Origin: an uncultured Eubacteriales bacterium
GTDB lineage: Bacteria > Bacillota > Clostridia > Oscillospirales > Acutalibacteraceae
Length of the DNA stretch: 11,111 nt
NCBI GenBank assembly: GCA_934488615.1
Contig: CAKSSJ010000043.1
Coordinates: 1 to 11,111 of the forward strand
Direction of reading: 5' to 3'
Under the pieces are notes generated by a model, which did not search any database, had not been told where the DNA came from, and saw only the letters and a list, made by a program, of their open reading frames with translations. Positions 5,887 through 11,111 of the stretch are shown one piece after another. Within the stretch, counting starts at the first letter, position 1. Every line of letters begins with the position of its first letter. Position numbers and translations under genes: made by a program.

Positions 5887-7179
5887 TTATTTATAAAGCT
5901 TCTCGACAGCCTTGTTGATGTCGAAATAAATCTTTTCTTTATCGAGCGTCTTGTACTCGCCGTTTTCATAAAGAATCTTGCCGTCAACCATTGTCATTGA
6001 AACATCGCTGCTCTGTGCGGAATATGTCAGCAATGCCTTTTTGTCGAGTGCAGGCACCATGTGCGGTGCGTCAAGCGAAACAGCGATAATATCCGCCTTA
6101 TTGCCGACCTTCAGCTCGCCGCAGTTCTCTCTGCGCTGAACCTTTGCGCCGTTGACTGTCGCCATTTTGAGAACAGTATCTGCGTTCATAACCGTTGCGT
6201 CAAGCGTGTAGCCGTTATGAATTATCGAAGCGATGTGCATTTCCTCGAACATATCAAGATTGTTGTTGCTTGAGGGGCCGTCAGTACCGAGTGCAACATT
6301 TATACCCATTTCAAGCATCTTGGGAACAGGGGCAAAGCCGCTTGCAAGCTTCATATTGCTGGTCGGGTTATGAACAACGCTAACTCCCTTGCGGCGAAAT
6401 AGCTCCATGTCGCTTTCACTCAGCCATACGCAGTGAGCGGCAAAAGCCGAGGACTCAAATGCGCCGAGACTGTCGAACCACTCAGCAGGCGTTTTGCCGT
6501 GTCTCAGAATACACTCATCATGCTCCTTTTTCGTCTCCGAAAGGTGAATATGCAGGTTGCCGTTGTGTGCATTCATCTCGTCTATCAAGACCCTTGCGGT
6601 TCTCTCGTCACAGGTATATTCTGCATGAATACAATAATCAATCAAAACTCTTCCGTTAAAGGCATTATTGTATTTTTCGTAATGCTCGATCGCTTCTCTC
6701 ATTCTGTATGATTGCTCGGGCGTTTCATTCGGTTCGGCGGACAGGATGGGACGGGTGACATTTGCCTTCATACCCGACTCTCCGACAGCCTCAACATTCA
6801 TTTGGGGTCCGTACATATCCGAAAAACTGACCGTTCCTCCGGCAATCATCTCCAACAGTGCAAGATAACTTCCGGCTTTGATTTCATCGTCCGTGAGTCT
6901 GTCCTCAATCGGAAATATCGTATCAAACAGCCACTGCTGAAGCGGCAGATCACTGCCGATTCCGCGGAGCAGAACCATCGGGCAATGATTGTGGCAGTTT
7001 ATCAAACCCGTCATGAGGATTTTTCCGCTCATGTCCTTTATTTCGTCAAATTCGCCTGTCGGCTTTTCCGTGCCGATGTAGCTTATTTTGTCTCCGTCAA
7101 CGGCAAGATAAGCGTTTTCAAGCACGCTGAAATTTTCGTCTTTTACAAGTATATCTGCGTTTTTAAAAAGAATCTTCAT
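5887..7179 (-). CDS. mtaD: 5-methylthioadenosine/S-adenosylhomocysteine deaminase (amidohydrolase)
   Basis: A cytoplasmic metal-dependent deaminase of the amidohydrolase superfamily, 430 residues, typical length. Members deaminate the adenine ring of methylthioadenosine, S-adenosylhomocysteine, or in some anaerobes 5'-deoxyadenosine. Metal ligands and catalytic residues are all visible: NCHNH (His63, His65), HIHLSE (His212, Glu215), AAHC (His249) and LGTDGPSSNN (Asp300). NPTSNMKLASG at 271-281 is typical of the MTA/SAH subgroup. Residues 1-55 and 355-400 form the small beta domain that flanks the barrel. It starts 12 bases after the lipase-fusion gene (GAGG 7 bases before ATG) and is followed after 11 bases by the mtnA-like gene. 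The product of the reaction would be methylthioinosine, which needs a phosphorylase before an MtnA step; no such gene is in the window. Other amidohydrolase substrates are possible but less likely. Confidence 0.9.
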   Translation of the reverse strand: MKILFKNADILVKDENFSVLENAYLAVDGDKISYIGTEKPTGEFDEIKDMSGKILMTGLINCHNHCPMVLLRGIGSDLPLQQWLFDTIFPIEDRLTDDEIKAGSYLALLEMIAGGTVSFSDMYGPQMNVEAVGESGMKANVTRPILSAEPNETPEQSYRMREAIEHYEKYNNAFNGRVLIDYCIHAEYTCDERTARVLIDEMNAHNGNLHIHLSETKKEHDECILRHGKTPAEWFDSLGAFESSAFAAHCVWLSESDMELFRRKGVSVVHNPTSNMKLASGFAPVPKMLEMGINVALGTDGPSSNNNLDMFEEMHIASIIHNGYTLDATVMNADTVLKMATVNGAKVQRRENCGELKVGNKADIIAVSLDAPHMVPALDKKALLTYSAQSSDVSMTMVDGKILYENGEYKTLDKEKIYFDINKAVEKLYK

Positions 7180-7191
7180 CTGTTCGCCTCA

Positions 7192-8784
7192 TTAAAATAT
7201 ATAGTACTTCTTGTCTCTCGGCTGAGAGTCAATCATCTTGAAAAGTGTGTCGTAGAAATTGTGCGTCTCCTCTGCGCCGACATTCATGCCGATAACCGTT
7301 CCGTGATCGCCCGGCAAAGTCGGCATAACGTTCCATTTGCCCTTAACTATATTCTCTGCGTCATACTCTTGATATTCGTCGCCGATCGGATATCTCGCAG
7401 AAACGACATTAACAAGTCCGTCGTTCGGAAGCCATGTTTCGTCAATCTTGAAATCGGTCTTGACGTTGACAGAGCATCTTCCGATAAGTAACGCAGGAAC
7501 GACCAGCACGGGAAGCGTTGAGCTTTTCGGGATCTGCATACCCGTCAGCGAGCTTGCCTCGGTCGTAAGATACGAATATGAGAAATAATAGATATTGTCA
7601 ACAAGCTTTATCTTCTTGTTCAATTCCTGTGCGCCGTCGGGCGAAAGGTCATATGCGGCATTGTCTGTTCCCTCGCTGAAAACGGTGTTGATAATCGACT
7701 CTGCCTGACTTTCCGACGAAGCTCCGCTAACGCCGAACTGCTCAAGGCGAAAATCGTAGAAATCGCCTATCTGCGCCGTCTTTGAAATTCCGCTTGCGGC
7801 ATAAACAAGACCGAGCACGGTATTGACAAGTTTGCCCTGATCAACGACATAGAAAAGCGTTGAGCCGTTATGGGGAGAACAAAGCGTTGTAACGCTGTTT
7901 ATCCAATCAGCCTTACCGCCCGTGAAAAGCTCGGAGGTCTCCTTGCCGGTAGCTTCCTTTTCCGCCTCGTCGCCATATGCCATGAGCGAAGCGAGAAGTC
8001 TTACGGTCTCACCGCCGAAGCTGTGACCGATAACGTTGATTTTAATGCGCTGACCCCTCTTGGTCTTGCCGCCCCAGTTCTGCACAAGGGCATTCTCGGC
8101 AGTGTATTCTCTGCCGTATCTCTCGTGACCGTGCTCTTTGCTGTGAGCCTCGCCGTAGTCAACCCTGGTGCCCGTCAGCTCGGCATAAAGCTCGCAGGTT
8201 CTGTCCCATGTGCTTGAGAACGGACCTACCGAAGCAACGCTGACGCTGTAGCCCTCTGAATTGAGATACTCGGCAAGGTTGCCCGTCGAGCTGCCCCAAT
8301 ATGGAGAGGTTTGGTCGATCTGAGACTCGGGACCCCAGCCGCCGAGACCGTGCACAAGCACATACGGGTACTGAACGGGATCCTCGCTTATCTTTGCGAG
8401 AAAAGCCGAATATCCGCCGAAGAAAAGCGGAGTTACCGCCGCGATAACGATACATGCGGCAACGACTATTGCAACTATTTTTTTGCCAGAAAGCTTATGC
8501 TTTTTCTTTTCCGTATTCTCTGTCGAAGCCTCGTCAGGCTGAATTTCCGTCTGCTCCTCCTGCTCATCATCGACAAAAACTGGCTCCTGCTCGTCCTTCA
8601 AAAGGAAGTCCGTGGAAACCTCAAAGAGCTTCGCCATTGCAAGAATTTTTTCCGAATCGGGCAGAGCCTTGCCCGACTCCCATTTTGAAACAGACTGACG
8701 CGAAACATTGAGCTTCTCCGCCAGCTCGTCCTGTGACCATTCCTTGTCACGGCGCAGAATTTGTATTTTCTCCGATATATTCAT
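7192..8784 (-). CDS. XRE-type HTH, single transmembrane segment and family I.5 lipase fusion
   Basis: A 530-residue, apparently complete fusion. Residues 5-62 are an XRE/Cro-type DNA-binding domain (WSQDELAEKLNVSRQSVSKWE). Residues 63-92 are an acidic linker, KKKHK at 93-97 is a positive-inside flank, and 102-124 is one membrane segment. Residues about 138-530 are a full alpha/beta-hydrolase very like the secreted family I.5 lipases of Geobacillus (L1/T6/BTL2): VHGLGGWG at 144-151, GHSFGG with nucleophile Ser255, PNDG with Asp455, and GDHG with His494. The zinc-site residues of that family also appear: Asp194, His214, His220 and Asp344 in YDF. The topology predicts HTH inside and lipase outside. 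Known relatives have a signal peptide instead of the HTH-TM part. AAGGGG lies 7 bases before ATG. It leads the unit with mtaD and mtnA. Ester hydrolysis is well supported; a signalling role for the HTH is inference. Confidence 0.9.
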   Translation of the reverse strand: MNISEKIQILRRDKEWSQDELAEKLNVSRQSVSKWESGKALPDSEKILAMAKLFEVSTDFLLKDEQEPVFVDDEQEEQTEIQPDEASTENTEKKKHKLSGKKIVAIVVAACIVIAAVTPLFFGGYSAFLAKISEDPVQYPYVLVHGLGGWGPESQIDQTSPYWGSSTGNLAEYLNSEGYSVSVASVGPFSSTWDRTCELYAELTGTRVDYGEAHSKEHGHERYGREYTAENALVQNWGGKTKRGQRIKINVIGHSFGGETVRLLASLMAYGDEAEKEATGKETSELFTGGKADWINSVTTLCSPHNGSTLFYVVDQGKLVNTVLGLVYAASGISKTAQIGDFYDFRLEQFGVSGASSESQAESIINTVFSEGTDNAAYDLSPDGAQELNKKIKLVDNIYYFSYSYLTTEASSLTGMQIPKSSTLPVLVVPALLIGRCSVNVKTDFKIDETWLPNDGLVNVVSARYPIGDEYQEYDAENIVKGKWNVMPTLPGDHGTVIGMNVGAEETHNFYDTLFKMIDSQPRDKKYYIF

Positions 8785-8832
8785 TGTCTTACCCCTTTCG
8801 ACTTTTAGCAGTCTAAGTCTTTTACACCAAGC

Positions 8833-8861
8833 ATTATACCAATTTTTTCATACTCTGTCTA
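8833..8861 (-). promoter_or_regulatory. Promoter of the HTH-lipase/mtaD/mtnA unit
   Basis: On the minus strand TAGACA (-35, 8856-8861; one mismatch to consensus) and a perfect TATAAT (-10, 8833-8838) are 17 bases apart. The likely transcription start is near 8826, giving a leader of about 40 bases to the ATG at 8784. The galK terminator lies immediately upstream, so this unit is transcribed separately. Confidence 0.75.
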
Positions 8862-8875
8862 TCAACTTGGGTTGA
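8862..8875. promoter_or_regulatory. Inverted repeat abutting the -35, candidate operator
   Basis: TCAAC, 4 bases, GTTGA: a perfect 5-bp inverted repeat directly next to the -35 box of the lipase-fusion promoter. Because the first gene of the unit encodes an XRE-type DNA-binding domain, autoregulation at this site is plausible. Five-base arms are short, so this is only a candidate. Confidence 0.35.
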
Positions 8876-8882
8876 CTTTTTC

Positions 8883-8914
8883 AAAAAAAAGCGTGTAAAC
8901 CCGAGTTTACACGC
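8883..8914 (-). terminator. Intrinsic terminator of galK
   Basis: On the minus strand a perfect 10-bp stem GCGTGTAAAC / GTTTACACGC with a TCGG loop is followed by eight T. It begins 11 bases after the galK stop codon. The plus-strand reading lacks a U-tract, so it works in the galK direction only. Confidence 0.95.
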
Positions 8915-8925
8915 CTGAAAATCGC

Positions 8926-10209
8926 TTAAAACAGCTTGATTCCGCCGAAAGGTCTTACGGAAAGGACATAGCACGAACCCTTTGAGAAAACAGCTTCCAT
9001 CTTCTCGCAGAATTCATCGAGCATATCGAGCGGGACAAAAGCCTGGATCGTTCCCGCAAATCCGCCGCCGTGAACTCGCCATGCGCCCTTGCCCTTGAGC
9101 AGGTACTCGCACATTGCAAGCGCAACGGAAACGCTCTGATGCTCAACGTCCTTTGACGTAAACACATTCTGATTATACATATATGATGAGCGGCCGCTCT
9201 CGGTTACAAGCTCCTTGAACCTTTCAAAATCTCCGTCCTCAAGAGCCTTGACCTCAGCCTCGGCGCGTCTGTTCTCTCCGTAAAAATGCATTGCGCGAAG
9301 CACGGCACGGTCATTGACCTTTTCGCGGACAAGCGAAATATTCTTCATAAACTCGTCCTCGTCAACCTCACGGAGAACACTCTTGCCGAATACCGCCGCC
9401 GCCTTTTCCATCTCACCTCGTACAGCCGCATAATCATCCGTAAGGTCAGCATGATTTCCGCCCGTGTCGATAATGCAGAGCGCATGACCGCAGGAGGCAA
9501 AGTCAAAATCGACCTTGTTGATAATCGGCTGAGCAGGATCTTTAAAATCAATCGTTATAAAGCTGCCGACGGAGCTTGCGGTCTGATCGAGAAGTCCGCA
9601 CGGCTTGCCGAAATATTTATTCTCGGCATACTGAGCGATTTTCGCAACCTCAACGGGCGAAACCTTTCCGTCATTATAAAGATGGTTGAGAATCGTTCCG
9701 ATAAGCACCTCGTAAGCCGCCGACGAAGAAAGTCCGGAGCCCGAGAGCACTCGGCTCATGCTTGCGGCATTGAAGCCGCCGATGTTGTAGCCGTGCTCCT
9801 TGAAGCCCGCACACATTCCTCTGATAAGACCCGAGGATTTTCCGAATTCCTCCGTATGTACCTCAAGGTCGTTTATATCGACCTCGAGAGCGTCAAACTT
9901 GAACGACTTTTCAACAATGATTCCGTCGTCTCTCTTTGCCGCGGCGGCAACCGTGTCGAGATCGACGCTTGCGGCGAGAACCTTGCCGTGGTTATGGTCG
10001 GTATGATTTCCGCCTACCTCGGTTCTGCCGGGTGCGCTGAAAAGCTCGATTGAATCGTTATCGCCGAAGAGCTTAACGAACTCGTCGATTATAACCGCGT
10101 CTCTTTCCTTTTGATCCTCAACAGCCTTGTCGCTGAGATAAACCTCTTTTAATCTTGCGTCGAATTCGCCCGAAGCAAGCATTGATTTCAATGTTTTTGC
10201 ATCAGCCAT
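8926..10209 (-). CDS. galK: Galactokinase (GHMP kinase), clostridial variant
   Basis: A cytoplasmic GHMP-family sugar kinase, expected to phosphorylate galactose to galactose-1-phosphate in the Leloir pathway. Motifs seen: the sugar-binding signature APGRTEVGGNHTDHNHG at 59-75 (Arg62, His69, Asp71), the ATP-binding VLSGSGLSSSAA at 154-165, catalytic Asp208 in LLDQTASS, and the third motif HGGGFAGTIQAF at 380-391. The usual galactokinase signature is GRVNLIGEHTDY; here it reads GRTEVGGNHTDH, so the Glu that contacts the sugar hydroxyl is Asn68. I recall this variant in other clostridia annotated as galactokinase, but a shifted sugar preference is possible. At 427 residues it is about 40 longer than E. 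coli GalK, mostly at the N-terminus. The ATG overlaps the end of the upstream gene by 8 bases and has a strong AAGGAGGAGG site, so the two are coupled. No galT, galE or transporter is in the window. Confidence 0.92.
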   Translation of the reverse strand: MADAKTLKSMLASGEFDARLKEVYLSDKAVEDQKERDAVIIDEFVKLFGDNDSIELFSAPGRTEVGGNHTDHNHGKVLAASVDLDTVAAAAKRDDGIIVEKSFKFDALEVDINDLEVHTEEFGKSSGLIRGMCAGFKEHGYNIGGFNAASMSRVLSGSGLSSSAAYEVLIGTILNHLYNDGKVSPVEVAKIAQYAENKYFGKPCGLLDQTASSVGSFITIDFKDPAQPIINKVDFDFASCGHALCIIDTGGNHADLTDDYAAVRGEMEKAAAVFGKSVLREVDEDEFMKNISLVREKVNDRAVLRAMHFYGENRRAEAEVKALEDGDFERFKELVTESGRSSYMYNQNVFTSKDVEHQSVSVALAMCEYLLKGKGAWRVHGGGFAGTIQAFVPLDMLDEFCEKMEAVFSKGSCYVLSVRPFGGIKLF

Positions 10210-10945
10210 TGTTTTTCCTCCTCCTTGATTGGATCTGAACTATTTTGCTTATGGCAAGCATTGATACTCCCACTAACAGGAACAATAAAATGAACGGCAA
10301 CAGGAAAGCCGTTGATAACGGATTGAACACGTTGCGGCCGATGAACGTGTAGGAAGCCAAAAGCGGCGAATAGCCGACAAGCGAAAGCAAAAGGAAATAT
10401 TCATATTTAAATCCCATTGCACCGTAAAGCTTGCTGACCTGATTTACGGGAATTCCGGGTACAAGTCGGAACAGAGCCAAAAGCCACGGGTTTCCCCTGC
10501 CGTCACGCTCAACGAGATACCGCACGGTCTCACTTTTTTGCAAAATATTCTGAACACCGTTTGCACCGACCTTTGTGCCCCAAAAATATTTAATTGAATA
10601 AAGCGCCGAAAGTCCCAAAAGATTGATAGGAATTGAGAAATACGACGGGAACACGGCACTTGTTACGGCGCAGAGAGCCGAAACGGGGTAAAGATAAACA
10701 GGAAAAACGGCTTTGAAAGCGTAGAGAAAAATAACGATAAGGAATACGGAATACTTGTCGTCCATATGTTCAACCTTGTACTCGGCGGAAGCGAGATATT
10801 CAAGGTACTTCGAATACCAGAGCTTTATATCGCTGTTCCTCGAAAGAATCAACAGAATGATGAAAACAATGCACAAAATAAAACTAATGACCGAAACGAT
10901 CTGCAGCAGCTTGATAATGCTGTGGTCGCGCTTATATTTATCCAT
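10202..10945 (-). CDS. VTT-domain (TVP38/TMEM64, DedA-related) membrane protein
   Basis: A polytopic membrane protein of 247 residues. A first membrane segment at about 10-34 is followed by a charged loop (about 36-65), and then several hydrophobic segments from about 66 to 236, ending in a basic cytoplasmic tail. The mark of the family is a segment reading LFRLVPGIPVNQVSKLYGAMG followed by YSPLLASYTFIGRN: an amphipathic re-entrant region with the Arg/Pro motif of VTT proteins. Relatives are implicated in lipid scrambling or membrane homeostasis; the precise role here is unknown. The start is set by the AGGAGG site at 10953-10958: ATG at 10945 is 7 bases from it, ATG at 10948 is 4 bases, and the longer reading from 10987 would translate through the ribosome site (Met-Lys-Gly-Gly-Gly). 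It is the first gene of the unit with galK, which it overlaps by 8 bases. Confidence 0.8.
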   Translation of the reverse strand: MDKYKRDHSIIKLLQIVSVISFILCIVFIILLILSRNSDIKLWYSKYLEYLASAEYKVEHMDDKYSVFLIVIFLYAFKAVFPVYLYPVSALCAVTSAVFPSYFSIPINLLGLSALYSIKYFWGTKVGANGVQNILQKSETVRYLVERDGRGNPWLLALFRLVPGIPVNQVSKLYGAMGFKYEYFLLLSLVGYSPLLASYTFIGRNVFNPLSTAFLLPFILLFLLVGVSMLAISKIVQIQSRRRKNNG

Positions 10946-10952
10946 CATTCCG

Positions 10953-10958
10953 CCTCCT
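10953..10958 (-). promoter_or_regulatory. Ribosome binding site that fixes the VTT start
   Basis: A full AGGAGG on the minus strand lies 4 and 7 bases before two tandem ATG codons (10948 and 10945). It lies inside the longer open frame from 10987, which argues against that start. The 7-base spacing favours 10945. Confidence 0.75.
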
Positions 10959-10983
10959 TTCATACTGATCCGCTTTAAGCTGT

Positions 10984-10999
10984 GCACATCAATTTGTGC
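10984..10999. repeat. Short inverted repeat in the VTT-galK leader
   Basis: GCACA, 6 bases, TGTGC: a 5-bp inverted repeat between the promoter and the ribosome site, overlapping the 8-bp palindrome TGTGCACA at 10981-10988. It could be an operator downstream of the transcription start or a small RNA hairpin; the arms are short. Confidence 0.3.
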
Positions 11000-11019
11000 T
11001 GTACTCCCTTAACTATATT

Positions 11020-11048
11020 ATTATACTTTTTTTTCGTGTTAAGGTCAA
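11020..11048 (-). promoter_or_regulatory. Sigma-A type promoter of the VTT-galK unit
   Basis: On the minus strand TTGACC (-35, 11043-11048; one mismatch) and a perfect TATAAT (-10, 11020-11025) are separated by 17 bases with an A-tract in the spacer. The expected start of transcription is near 11013, giving a leader of about 68 bases before the ATG at 10945. Confidence 0.88.
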
Positions 11049-11093
11049 TATTTTTCTTTAGATTATTTGGGTATAGAAATGTTTATTTGTGCC

Positions 11094-11109
11094 TGGCATA
11101 GCAATGCCA
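11094..11109. repeat. Inverted repeat at the window edge
   Basis: TGGCAT, AGCA, ATGCCA: a perfect 6-bp stem with a 4-base loop, about 45 bases upstream of the -35 of the VTT-galK promoter. It may be part of a terminator or regulatory site of a neighbour outside the window. No U-tract is visible on the minus strand, and the plus strand runs off the window. Confidence 0.3.
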
Positions 11110-11111
11110 CC

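Noticed and set aside
5039..5896. Plus-strand open frame of 285 codons antisense to mtnA
   Set aside because: The opposite strand carries a clear MtnA-family protein with catalytic residues; the plus frame shows Cys/His/Arg-rich shadow composition and no motif.
6712..7491. Plus-strand open frame of 259 codons across the mtaD/lipase junction
   Set aside because: It overlaps two strong minus-strand genes and their junction ribosome site; no domain is seen.
8862..8867. TTGATA-like -35 for the lipase-fusion promoter on the minus strand
   Set aside because: Its spacing to TATAAT is 21 bases, too long; TAGACA at 17 bases is a better -35.
9286..10053. Plus-strand open frame of 255 codons antisense to galK
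   Set aside because: It is contained in galK, whose GHMP motifs are intact; there is no recognisable domain in the plus frame.
1..11111. Search for CRISPR arrays, tRNA or rRNA genes, transposases, phage or defence genes
   Set aside because: No spaced direct repeats, cloverleaf-like sequences, transposase or integrase motifs or terminal repeats with target duplications were seen.

Overview
The window reads as a chromosomal stretch of a Gram-positive, low-to-mid GC Firmicute (Bacillota), most likely a gut-type clostridium of the Oscillospiraceae/Ruminococcaceae kind. The reasons are strong AGGAGG-type ribosome sites, sigma-A style promoters, U-tract intrinsic terminators, a clostridial-variant galactokinase, and a secreted protein with a Ser/Thr/Gly/Pro-rich linker. 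The taxonomic placement is inference. All nine genes lie on the minus strand, so transcription runs from high to low coordinates. They fall into three transcription units, each with a recognisable promoter. No gap exceeds 300 bases; the longest gene-free stretch is the 221 bases at 4590-4810.

Unit 1 (about 11048 down to 8883): a near-consensus promoter, then a VTT/TVP38-type membrane protein overlapping by 8 bases with galK (galactokinase, variant sugar-binding motif), then a textbook intrinsic terminator.

Unit 2 (about 8861 down to about 4747): a promoter flanked by an inverted repeat, then a striking fusion gene: a cytoplasmic XRE-type DNA-binding domain, one membrane segment and a complete extracellular family I.5 (Geobacillus-type, zinc-binding) lipase. 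After 12- and 11-base gaps follow mtaD (MTA/SAH deaminase) and an mtnA-like isomerase. The last two would form a deamination route for methylthioadenosine or 5'-deoxyadenosine salvage. The phosphorylase step between them is not in the window, and the isomerase lacks the usual RGAP substrate-binding motif. A long stem-loop follows mtnA.

Unit 3 (about 4663 down to 1): a promoter with a perfect 16-bp palindrome just upstream, then four genes: an extended SDR fused to a C-terminal treble-clef zinc-finger-like domain, an exported linker-rich protein of unknown function, and two further extended SDRs (one with Arg in place of the catalytic Lys). A hairpin with a UUCG loop at the window edge probably ends this unit. 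Three divergent SDRs plus an exported protein in one operon suggest an undescribed oxidoreductive pathway; its substrate cannot be read from the sequence.

The most noteworthy items are the HTH-TM-lipase fusion, the SDR-zinc-finger fusion within the three-SDR operon, and the deaminase/isomerase pair placed behind the lipase-regulator gene.
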